Source of the DNA: Paenibacillus camerounensis | Lineage (GTDB): Bacteria; Bacillota; Bacilli; Paenibacillales; Paenibacillaceae | DNA: 51,324 bases | Direction of reading: 5' to 3' | NCBI RefSeq assembly: GCF_000723885.1 | Contig: NZ_CCDG010000047.1 | Coordinates: forward strand, 1 to 51,324 | In this document: in pieces, positions 1 to 6,852 of the stretch | How positions within the stretch are numbered: position 1 is the first letter of the stretch | Layout: each line of letters starts with the position of its first letter | Notes under the pieces: generated by a model | Seen by the model: the letters and a program-made list of their open reading frames with translations, nothing else | Database searches by the model: none | What the model was told of the DNA's origin: nothing | Made by a program: the position numbers and the translations under genes

Positions 1-1
1 T

Positions 2-604
2 GAACCCTTCCATCATCATTTCAGAACACTGGACCAAGGTCTGCAGTGGATTCACCGGTTCACCGGGAAGCACAGCTACATTATGCAGCCTTATCTGCAT
101 CTGACCAGCAGCCTGGGCCAGCCCTTTGATGTCCGGGTGCTGATGCAGAAGAACGGGCGCGGCGCCTGGACGCTAACCGGCATGGCCGTTAGGCTCGGCG
201 GGCACGGGAGCCTTACCTCCAATCTGCACGGCGGGGGCACCGCGGTTGCCGTACTGCCTTTTCTGCTTGCAGAGTTTGGCTCTGCCGGGGCTGAGCTGCA
301 TGACGAGCTAGCCGCAGCGGCAGCCCTCCTCCCTCCTCTGCTGGAGGAATCCTTCGGCAGGCTCGGGGAGCTGGGCCTCGATTTCGGGATCGACGCCGGA
401 GGCAGAATCTATCTGCTGGAGGCCAATTCCAAGCCGGGGCGAACGGTGTTCCGGCTGACGGGTGACAGGCGGGCTGCTAAGCTCGCAGCCGAGAACCCGC
501 TGCGTTATGCGCGTCACCTGCTGCTGCATTCACCGGCAGGCCGCAGAAACAGCAGCTATAATACGCTCCGCTACAGACAGGAGAATGAAATCAATGGTTC
601 CTAA
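2..604 (+). CDS. YheC/YheD-family ATP-grasp protein (C-terminal part, cut by window start)
   Basis: The reading frame is open from base 2, so the true start lies upstream; 200 residues are visible. The segment is the C-terminal half of an ATP-grasp fold of the YheC/YheD type. It has QPFDVRVLMQKNGRGAWTLTG, then a region ending SNLHGGG, then LDFGIDAGGRIYLLEANSKPGR, whose Asp/Glu/Asn residues match the ATP-Mg binding strand of ATP-grasp enzymes. In Bacillus, members of this family are spore-coat or forespore associated; the substrate is unknown. It is the first of four paralogs here. Its stop lies 13 bp before the next start, so the genes are probably co-transcribed. Family assignment is firm; a role in spore coat is by family only. 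Confidence 0.85.
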   Translation, partial: EPFHHHFRTLDQGLQWIHRFTGKHSYIMQPYLHLTSSLGQPFDVRVLMQKNGRGAWTLTGMAVRLGGHGSLTSNLHGGGTAVAVLPFLLAEFGSAGAELHDELAAAAALLPPLLEESFGRLGELGLDFGIDAGGRIYLLEANSKPGRTVFRLTGDRRAAKLAAENPLRYARHLLLHSPAGRRNSSYNTLRYRQENEINGS

Positions 605-617
605 GGAGGATTCATCA

Positions 618-1991
618 ATGAGTCTCACTTTTTGCAACGTGCATTTCACCAAGCAGCCCCAAAGAGTGGTTTACGTGTCGGGTGAACTGATGAAAAGCCT
701 GAAACTATCCGGCAAAAAAAATATCCGCCTGCGGCTCGGCAAGGATGCCATTCCGGCCATGATCAAGCCGATCAAGCGGGCAGGGAAGCATCTGTTCCTG
801 GCTTCAGGTGTCAAGAGCGCCATCAAGGTTCCCAAAACGGGCGGCGTCTATCTGCGCAATCTGCAGAATGATGAGGTGCAGCTCGGGCCGCTGGTCGGCA
901 TTCTGTCCGACGGGCCTACCTCATCCGCCAACCCCTTCGGGTCCCGTACGGGCTTCATTAAGCAGCTGCTGCGCGAAGGCAGCAACAAATGCTATATTTT
1001 TGCCTTCACGCCGCGCGACATTGACTGGCAGAAGGAGCAGGTCAACGGCTTTTTCCTGAATGCCAGTGACAAATTTGAGCGCAAGCTTGTCCCGCTGCCG
1101 GATGTCGTGTACAACAGGCTGCCGAGCCGCAGGGCCGAAACTTCTCCATACATCAATCAGCTCCGCGAACGGTTCGGGCGGAAGCGGATTCCCTATTTCA
1201 ACTGGAGCTTTTTCAATAAATCAGATGTATACCGACTGCTCGAGAACGACAATGCAGCCTACCGCTACGTACCTGAGACCGTCTCTAACCCCAGCTCAGA
1301 AAAAATGCGGGAAATGCTGGACCGTCATCACTTCGTATACTACAAGCCGTCTGCGGGAAGTCTGGGACACGGCATTTACCGGCTGACCTACCTGCCCAAG
1401 AAAGGCTATTTTGCCCGTTACCGTAAGGGCGGCAAAAATGTGCTGCTGCGCTTCAACAGCTTTGACAGCCTGATGCGCATGCTGCGCTCCCGCCACGGCC
1501 AGAACCTCCAGAATTATGTGGTGCAGCAGGGTATCCGCCTGATTGAGATCGACGCCTGCCCGATCGACTTCCGCTTTCATATGCACAAAAACGGCAGCAA
1601 CCAGTGGGTCGTAGTCGGCATTGGAGCCAAAAAAGCCGGCCGCGGCAGCGTCACTACCCATCTTAAGAACGGAGGAGCCCTGCTCACTCCACAGCAGGCG
1701 CTCGGCCGGGTATTCGGTGCAAGGTCCGATGAAGTGCTGCAGCGGGCCAAAACGACTGCCGTCAAGCTGGCAGAGGCGCTGGAAATCCAGCACCGCCATC
1801 TGCTTGGCGAAATCGGGTTTGACCTTGGCATTGACCAGGATGAAGATATCTGGATGTTCGAGGCGAATGCCAAACCGGGACGTTCCATCTTCCGTCATCC
1901 TTCCCTGCGTGCTGAGGGCAAAGCTTCCGTTGAGCATATTCTGGAGCACTGCCTGTATCTCAGCAAATTCCGCAGGAGGGATGAACTGTGA
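618..1991 (+). CDS. YheC/YheD-family endospore coat-associated ATP-grasp protein
   Basis: 457 residues, starting at the ATG at 618. A strong AGGAGG lies at 605-610 with 7 bp spacing, whereas the frame extends upstream to 462 only over the previous gene's coding sequence. An N-terminal beta-rich domain (about residues 1-105) precedes an ATP-grasp domain containing YYKPSAGSLGHG, the Gly-rich loop, and LIEIDACPIDFRFHMHKNG. Near the C terminus EIGFDLGIDQDEDIWMFEAN and AKPGRS carry the acidic and Asn metal/ATP ligands. It is the longest of the four paralogs and the only one with the complete extra N-terminal domain. Its stop overlaps the next start by 4 bp (GTGA), indicating translational coupling. 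Substrate unknown; a spore-coat link is inferred from the family. Confidence 0.88.
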   Translation: MSLTFCNVHFTKQPQRVVYVSGELMKSLKLSGKKNIRLRLGKDAIPAMIKPIKRAGKHLFLASGVKSAIKVPKTGGVYLRNLQNDEVQLGPLVGILSDGPTSSANPFGSRTGFIKQLLREGSNKCYIFAFTPRDIDWQKEQVNGFFLNASDKFERKLVPLPDVVYNRLPSRRAETSPYINQLRERFGRKRIPYFNWSFFNKSDVYRLLENDNAAYRYVPETVSNPSSEKMREMLDRHHFVYYKPSAGSLGHGIYRLTYLPKKGYFARYRKGGKNVLLRFNSFDSLMRMLRSRHGQNLQNYVVQQGIRLIEIDACPIDFRFHMHKNGSNQWVVVGIGAKKAGRGSVTTHLKNGGALLTPQQALGRVFGARSDEVLQRAKTTAVKLAEALEIQHRHLLGEIGFDLGIDQDEDIWMFEANAKPGRSIFRHPSLRAEGKASVEHILEHCLYLSKFRRRDEL

Positions 1992-3100
1992 ATACCCGCG
2001 CCCCTGACTCCGGCAAACCGGTAATTGCAATACTGACAACCAGCGACAGGCTGAAGCAGTTCCGCGGCAACCGGAACAACTTCCGCGACATCATCCGTAC
2101 CGGCAAGGAAATGGGTTATCTCGTCTATGTCGTCACCGTCCGCGACCTGAAGTTTGAGGAGCAGACGGTGAACGGCTTCATCCCTTCGCCCAGCGGAAGG
2201 ATCTGGTATAACGCCCCCATGCCCCTGCCTCAGGTCATCTACAACCGGATTCCAAACCGGGATGAGGAAGAGAAAGCCCCGGTCGCCCACAAAATAGCCG
2301 AATGCCTGGAGCATGACTCCATCCAGATGTATAACCCGGGCTTTTTCAACAAATGGAATCTGTTTGAATGGCTCAAGGAATCGAAGGTTACCGTCCGGCA
2401 TGTGCCTAAAACAAGACGCCTGCGCAGTGCAGCCACGCTGGTTGCGATGCTCAAAAATCATGACAGCCTCTATCTGAAACCAGAAAACGGCAAGGCCGGC
2501 AAGGGTATTATGCGGCTTAAATACGCGTCGGAGTCCCCCCTCCCCTTCAGGCTGCAGATCCAGGGCGGTAAAAAGAATGTAACCTACAAGGCTGCCTCCA
2601 TCGACCGCCTGTGGAGCCGGATCAAGAGAGAAAAAGGTATCTCTCAATATATCGCACAGCAGGCCATCGGGCTGGCCACCCACCGCGGCCGCCCCTTTGA
2701 TCTGCGGGTGCTGCTCCAGAAAAACGGACGCGGCGCCTGGGCGGTGACCGGAATCGGCGCCCGGCTGGCCGGCGTCCGCAGCATTACCACCCATGTGCCC
2801 CGCGGAGGCAGCATCGAGGAGCCTGCGGCTATGCTGGAGGGAACCTTCGGTACTGAGCGGGCCGCTTCCATCCTCAAAAACGTCCCGACCACCGCCCTGC
2901 TTATCGCCCGCCAGATTGAGCGGGCTTCGGGGGCTATGCTCGGTGAGATGTCGATGGATCTGGGCGTCGACGAGGAAGGCGGCCTCTGGTTCTTCGAGGC
3001 TAATTCACGCCCGATGAAATTCGATGAGCCGGCCATCCGTAAGCTGTCGCTGGAGCGGATCTTCCAGTACAGCCACCATCTTGCCCGGCAGGGCAAGTAG
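1988..3100 (+). CDS. YheC/YheD-family ATP-grasp protein
   Basis: 370 residues from a GTG start at 1988, preceded by AGGAGGG at 1974-1980 (7 bp spacing), and overlapping the previous stop by 4 bp. ATP-grasp signatures are LYLKPENGKAGKGIMRLKY (nucleotide-binding Gly loop), RPFDLRVLLQKNGRGAWAVTG, and EMSMDLGVDEEGGLWFFEAN followed by SRPMKF. It begins directly with the PVIAILTTSDRLKQFRGN segment, so it lacks the N-terminal beta domain of the upstream paralog. A hairpin at 3100-3139 separates it from the acetyltransferase gene. The family is clear; what it ligates or binds is not known. Confidence 0.87.
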   Translation: MNTRAPDSGKPVIAILTTSDRLKQFRGNRNNFRDIIRTGKEMGYLVYVVTVRDLKFEEQTVNGFIPSPSGRIWYNAPMPLPQVIYNRIPNRDEEEKAPVAHKIAECLEHDSIQMYNPGFFNKWNLFEWLKESKVTVRHVPKTRRLRSAATLVAMLKNHDSLYLKPENGKAGKGIMRLKYASESPLPFRLQIQGGKKNVTYKAASIDRLWSRIKREKGISQYIAQQAIGLATHRGRPFDLRVLLQKNGRGAWAVTGIGARLAGVRSITTHVPRGGSIEEPAAMLEGTFGTERAASILKNVPTTALLIARQIERASGAMLGEMSMDLGVDEEGGLWFFEANSRPMKFDEPAIRKLSLERIFQYSHHLARQGK

Positions 3101-3139
3101 AAACGGCTACGCCGTCCTAAACAGGACGGTATCCGTTTC
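3100..3139 (+). terminator. intercistronic hairpin
   Basis: GAAACGG at 3100-3106 pairs with CCGTTTC at 3133-3139, and an inner CCGTCCT pairs with AGGACGG around an AAAC loop. There is no U-tract after it, so it is more likely a partial terminator or an mRNA processing/stability element between the third ATP-grasp gene and the GNAT gene than a strong terminator. Confidence 0.5.
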
Positions 3140-3182
3140 TGCAAGAAAGATAAGTAGAATCCTCCTAAAGGAAGTGAACCCC

Positions 3183-3698
3183 ATGCAGATCTCTTCTATT
3201 TATGACAGTAATCCTGACCGCTGGAAAGCAAGAATCGCCGGGCTGCTTGATTTCCTCCGGGAATACGGAGACCGGCGGATCACTCTGCGCGGCTGCCGCG
3301 AGCTTGCCCGGTTAACGCCGGAACAGCTCTCGGTTCCCGGCGTCTCTCTCCTCGTCGCAACAGTCCGCGGGCAAAGCGGCCGGCAGCTGGCCGGCATCAG
3401 CTTTGTCTCCGGCTACGGTAAAGAAGCCTGCCTGGTTGCCGTTCACCCCTTGTACAGGGGCCGCCATACCGGTACAGCACTGCTGTCAGCCCAGCTACAG
3501 CGCCTGGGCCGGCTGGAATGCCTGGTGGCCTCCGATAATCCGGCCAGCCTGAAGATGTGCTTCAACAGCGGGCTGGCTGCTGTTGACCTGATAAGCGGCC
3601 CGACAGGCAAGCCCACGCTGCTGCTGCAGTCGCCTTCCGGCCGCAGCGCGGCAACTCTCCCACAAGAAGGTGAACTCCTGTGCCAGAACCCGTCTTAG
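3183..3698 (+). CDS. GNAT-family N-acetyltransferase
   Basis: 171 residues from ATG 3183, with AAAGGAAG about 8 bp upstream; the frame extends further upstream but without a ribosome-binding site. The acetyl-CoA binding motif is CLVAVHPLYRGRHTGTALL, containing the R-x-x-G-x-A pyrophosphate loop. It is followed by a GNAT motif-B region, ASDNPASLKMCFNSGL. It lies between two YheC/YheD-type genes and overlaps the next one by 19 bp, so it is part of the same transcript. It probably acetylates a small molecule or protein handled with the ATP-grasp partners. The acceptor is unknown. No membrane segment is visible. Confidence 0.75.
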   Translation: MQISSIYDSNPDRWKARIAGLLDFLREYGDRRITLRGCRELARLTPEQLSVPGVSLLVATVRGQSGRQLAGISFVSGYGKEACLVAVHPLYRGRHTGTALLSAQLQRLGRLECLVASDNPASLKMCFNSGLAAVDLISGPTGKPTLLLQSPSGRSAATLPQEGELLCQNPS

Positions 3699-4810
3699 GT
3701 ATCCTGACCCTGTATTTAAATGACGCCAAGCAGCTTGAGGAGCGCAGTGTCTACCGGAGGATGATCATTGAAGGCCGCAAGCTCGGCCTGGATGTCTTCG
3801 TGTTTACCCCAATGGACGTCAACGCCGCCAAGGATCAGATTCATGCCATGATCTATGACCCGGCAAGCGGCAAATGGTCGCGTAAATGGCGCTCTTTTCC
3901 GAATATGATCTATGACCGCTGCCGGATTCAGCGCAGCTCCCGGTTCGAGCAGCTGCTGCGCTTCCGTTCACGTTATAACCATCTGACCTTTCTGAACCGT
4001 CCGCTGCGCAACAAATGGACGATCCACCAGACCTTTTCACAAAAGACCCGCTTCCGCCAGCATATGCCCGAGACGCTGCTCTACCAGTCTTCGTCTGACC
4101 TGCTGCGGATGCTGAAAACGAGCCCGGTTGTCTATGTGAAGCCGGTTAACGGTACGGGCGGACGCGGCATTTTGCGGATCGAACGGCTCAAAGAGGGGCA
4201 AAGCCTCTACGATATTCAAGGCCGCCGCCAAAGCCGGCAGATTATCCCCCCGCGCAAGGTGACACTGGCGAAGCTGGAAGCTATTGTCCGCCAGTGGTGC
4301 GCCGGCGGACGCTTCCTCGTCCAGCAGGGCATCCCGCTGCGCCTGCCGGGCGGGCGCTTCCACGACTACCGCATGCTCGTGCAGAAGAATGGGCAGGGCA
4401 TATGGGAGCTGACAGGCATGGCCGGCCGCGTCGGTGCTGCCCGCAGCGTCACCTCGAACCTGCACGGCGGCGGGCATGCCGTCCGTGCTGAGGTGCTGCT
4501 GAAGGAATGGCTCGGCAGCACCGAGAAGGCCGACAAGACCATGAAGTCGGCGGAGAAGCTCGGCCTGGAGGCGGCAGCCTTCCTGGAGGAGAGCTTCGGC
4601 ACGTTATGCGAGCTGGCGCTCGACCTCGCGATCGACCGTCAGGGCCGGATCTTCGTGCTTGAGGTTAACCCCAAGCCGGCCCGCGAGGTGTTCGCCCGCA
4701 CCGGCGATAACACCACCTACCGCACAGCGCTGGTCCGCCCGCTGGAGTACGCGCTGTGGGTGCACAAGAACAAGAATGCGCCTGCCCCGGCTAAGGCGGC
4801 GGAGGAATAA
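3680..4810 (+). CDS. YheC/YheD-family ATP-grasp protein
   Basis: 376 residues from a GTG at 3680, with AGAAGG at 3665-3670; the start lies inside the end of the acetyltransferase gene. Motifs are VYVKPVNGTGGRGILRI (Gly loop), FHDYRMLVQKNGQGIWELTG, SVTSNLHGGGHAVR, and ELALDLAIDRQGRIFVLEVN. The C-terminal half closely resembles the partial first gene of the window (both have SNLHGGG and a long Leu-rich helix before the final ATP ligands), which suggests these two are the more recent duplicates. It is the last gene of the operon and is followed at once by a terminator hairpin. Confidence 0.88.
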   Translation: MPEPVLGILTLYLNDAKQLEERSVYRRMIIEGRKLGLDVFVFTPMDVNAAKDQIHAMIYDPASGKWSRKWRSFPNMIYDRCRIQRSSRFEQLLRFRSRYNHLTFLNRPLRNKWTIHQTFSQKTRFRQHMPETLLYQSSSDLLRMLKTSPVVYVKPVNGTGGRGILRIERLKEGQSLYDIQGRRQSRQIIPPRKVTLAKLEAIVRQWCAGGRFLVQQGIPLRLPGGRFHDYRMLVQKNGQGIWELTGMAGRVGAARSVTSNLHGGGHAVRAEVLLKEWLGSTEKADKTMKSAEKLGLEAAAFLEESFGTLCELALDLAIDRQGRIFVLEVNPKPAREVFARTGDNTTYRTALVRPLEYALWVHKNKNAPAPAKAAEE

Positions 4811-4856
4811 AACAGATGCCCCCTGCCCGGAGAACCCGGAGCAGGGGGCATCTGTT
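4811..4856 (+). terminator. terminator hairpin of the ATP-grasp operon
   Basis: A perfect 16-bp inverted repeat: 4811-4826 pairs with 4841-4856 around a 14-nt loop, starting 1 base after the stop codon. The stem is G+C rich in its core (CCCCC/GGGGG). Only a short, mixed U-stretch follows. Confidence 0.75.
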
Positions 4857-4938
4857 GATTACAGTAAAAGAAGTGTCTGAACGACTGGTCTGTGCAGCTG
4901 ATCTGGACACTTAACGAGTACATTTACATGCAAACGAT

Positions 4939-5012
4939 TTAGTTTGATTTTCGCCCGCTAATTCCGCAAATCTGTAGCCTACTCCGGCATTAGTTGAAAA
5001 AAAGCAACTTAT
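4939..5012. repeat. dispersed palindrome pair (copy A)
   Basis: Two 23-bp imperfect palindromes at 4939-4961 and 4990-5012, starts exactly 51 bp apart, both beginning TTAGTT. The surrounding 80 bp (4940-5019) aligns without gaps to 5708-5787, at roughly two-thirds identity by eye. It lies between the operon terminator and the next gene. Confidence 0.65.
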
Positions 5013-5168
5013 TTCAGACATCTCCCCTGCCACTCCCAACATCAATTTCACATCCACTTTTGCCCATTTATAGCTATAATGTTATAACAAGTAGCTTCAT
5101 TCTTCTGTAATCCTTTAAAGCCAGAAATCGTGGACCCTTAACCTCCTGTAAGAGAGAAGTGATGACTT

Positions 5169-5588
5169 ATGAGAAATAAGATTCTGTTTATCTCCCTTAT
5201 ATCAATACTTTTGATCGCTATAGCCGGTAATTATTACTTCTCCAATCACCTGCCGAAATCAATGGTTAATCATGTCATTCAAAAATCATTAGAAGGAAGT
5301 TATGCTGAATTAAATATAAGTACTCAAGATAAAGAAACGTTAGCGCAGTTTTTTGGCAGTGACTTAGCCGGTACAGATTTAGAATATTCCGGAGACTTCA
5401 CGCATGCAAACCCTTCCTCGCCTGAGCTACACTATCACTTTGAGCGCATGGATTATGATCAGAACAACACACTCCTCCAAACCGTTACGGGAAATCTTGC
5501 TATCCGGCTGACCCGCCCCTCCTTTATCAAATGGAAAGTCGAACAAGTAAGGATCATTAATGAACTACAAAAAGTCCAATCCCGTTAA
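5169..5588 (+). CDS. hypothetical secreted or membrane-anchored protein
   Basis: 139 residues from ATG 5169, preceded by a GA-rich ribosome-binding site (AGAGAGAAGTG). Residues 3-20 (KILFISLISILLIAIAG) form an uncleaved signal anchor or signal peptide. The rest is a polar extracellular domain, with FSNHLPKSMVNHVIQKS, then a Glu/Asp-rich middle and a C-terminal basic stretch (FIKWKVEQVRIINELQKVQ). No cysteine lipobox. I do not recognise the family. It is A+T-richer than the preceding operon and is flanked on both sides by copies of the palindrome repeat. A TATAAT at 5075-5080 may belong to its promoter, but no convincing -35 is visible. Confidence 0.65.
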   Translation: MRNKILFISLISILLIAIAGNYYFSNHLPKSMVNHVIQKSLEGSYAELNISTQDKETLAQFFGSDLAGTDLEYSGDFTHANPSSPELHYHFERMDYDQNNTLLQTVTGNLAIRLTRPSFIKWKVEQVRIINELQKVQSR

Positions 5589-5706
5589 TGCAGGAATGAT
5601 AATAGATACTTATATGAACACAGATCGTATAGCCGCCATAAGATCAACGCTAAGGTTCATTCAGCACCAGAGTGCCGTCCCCCTTCCATCAGCAGTTCAT
5701 TTAAAT

Positions 5707-5893
5707 TTAGTTGGATTACCGCCACTTGTTTCCGCACAATAGAGCCTTTTGCCCGCATTAGTTAGAATTAAGCAGCCTAATTCAGACGAACCTTCCACCT
5801 TGAAGCGAATGCGGCTCAATGAAGTGTCCTTACTCCATCTACTATCGAAATAACGTTGTTTAAAGAAGAATTAACTGGGGATTTCCCATCTAA
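5707..5893. repeat. four-site palindrome array (copy B, 51-62-51 spacing)
   Basis: Four 23-bp imperfect palindromes start at 5707, 5758, 5820 and 5871. The general form is TTAGNTGGA, five bases, TCCANCTAA; the third copy is degenerate. Start spacings are 51, 62 and 51 bp, identical to the array at 29701-29887. The remaining bases of the 5589-5924 intergenic region show no credible gene. Confidence 0.7.
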
Positions 5894-5924
5894 TTTGACT
5901 GCCACACGCTAAACCGCTGCTTTT

Positions 5925-6335
5925 TTAAAGAAAATAATCAGCAAGCTCCAAGGTCCAATCTATTATGTAAAGTGCATAGAGGAAGCAAACGATTGTAACG
6001 ATAAGGCAAGACAGCATCAGCCCGGACTTTTTATGTTTGACTGAAAACAGTATAAAAAGCACGTAACCAGCCGCTATAACGGATAATACGCTTACGGGAA
6101 TTACCGGATTATTGTAGTGGGGGGTTATAGTAAAATGTACAAATCCGGAATCCTCTTCCTCACCGCCGCCTACAACGCCCCCTTATTGTCATCCTTCTAT
6201 TGCTATAGCATCTGATTTCTCCATCTGCAGTTACAGCAATATTTATGTCATCGGGATACGTTCCAACCTTCGCAGAACATCGCCTCTCCCATCCAATGCT
6301 GCTCTGTACCCTTTCTTTTCGTGCAACTCCGGGCC
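5925..6335 (-). pseudogene. frameshifted C-terminal part of a membrane protein
   Basis: A minus-strand frame is open from 6182 down to a stop at 5925-5927 but has no start codon. It encodes about 85 residues with two clear hydrophobic helices (VIPVSVLSVIAAGYVLFILF and LMLSCLIVTIVCFLYALYI) ending ELADYFL. Immediately upstream a different frame reads coherent protein (TYPDDINIAVTADGEIRCYSNRR), and the two join if one G is removed from the five-G run at 6178-6182. This segment is also in the frame of the 93-residue membrane protein upstream (6336-6617). The simplest reading is one original gene of roughly 230 residues broken by indels, or sequencing errors in homopolymers. Function unknown. Confidence 0.6.
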
Positions 6336-6617
6336 TCAAAGCGGGAGCCAGGCTGTAAGAAAAAAGGTAAGCAAAGCCGTTCCCGTACAAACCAACAGCA
6401 ACAGTCCCAGTTTCTCTTCTAGCAGATGCCATGCAAACAGAATGCACACAATGATACATAATAACAACAGGGCTATGTAAAACACCAAGGCATCGTAGCG
6501 GGTGACTGTGAACACATTGCCTGTCCCTACAGAAAAAGCTATACCGATAATTAAATACCATATACCGGCTCCCATCGCACCACTAAGAACAATAAACAGC
6601 AGACTCATTATCATCAA
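6336..6617 (-). CDS. small integral membrane protein (probably N-terminal part of a broken gene)
   Basis: 93 residues from TTG 6617 or ATG 6614; a GGGAG lies 7 bp before the TTG and 10 bp before the ATG. Three hydrophobic helices fill it: residues about 2-28, 43-64 and 69-90. The segment ending LLTFFLTAWLPL stops abruptly at a TGA. Coding sequence in another frame continues directly downstream, so this may be the N-terminal fragment of a longer membrane protein. No family is recognised. Confidence 0.55.
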   Translation of the reverse strand: MMIMSLLFIVLSGAMGAGIWYLIIGIAFSVGTGNVFTVTRYDALVFYIALLLLCIIVCILFAWHLLEEKLGLLLLVCTGTALLTFFLTAWLPL

Positions 6618-6738
6618 CTAAAAACTCCCTTGGTCCATATGTAAATGAGATTAATAAAATCTCAATTTTTCCCTCCACATCTATTTATCGGCTCTTCCTT
6701 TCGTTTAGTTACATTTGTTAAATTGTTAGTGCCCACAC

Positions 6739-6784
6739 AAAAAAAACCTGAGCTGCAGATCCGCAAAGGATCCATGTGCTCAGG
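6739..6784 (-). terminator. Rho-independent terminator of the carbohydrate operon
   Basis: On the minus strand CCTGAGC (rising from 6784) pairs with GCTCAGG, with an inner GGATC/GATCC pair, and is followed by eight T residues (6746-6739). It lies about 70 bp after the stop of the toroid-enzyme gene. Confidence 0.8.
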
Positions 6785-6852
6785 CTTGCCGGAGGGCCGA
6801 TTCTTTGGTTAGTCAGTTAGCTGGTATACTGTGAATCACGGCTGCGCGGCGG

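Noticed and set aside
462..617. Upstream extension of the second ATP-grasp gene (to 462)
   Set aside because: It overlaps the preceding gene, and the ATG at 618 has a perfect ribosome-binding site and the family N terminus.
3024..3182. Upstream extension of the GNAT gene (to 3024)
   Set aside because: It would lie within the previous gene and cross the hairpin; ATG 3183 has a good ribosome-binding site.
5560..5742. 60-codon plus-strand frame after the small secreted protein
   Set aside because: No ribosome-binding site or recognisable composition, and it runs into the palindrome array.
6160..6561. 133-codon minus-strand frame overlapping the small membrane protein
   Set aside because: Its N-terminal part is the out-of-frame shadow of the membrane helices. 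Only its C-terminal part looks coding, and it is better explained by a frameshift.
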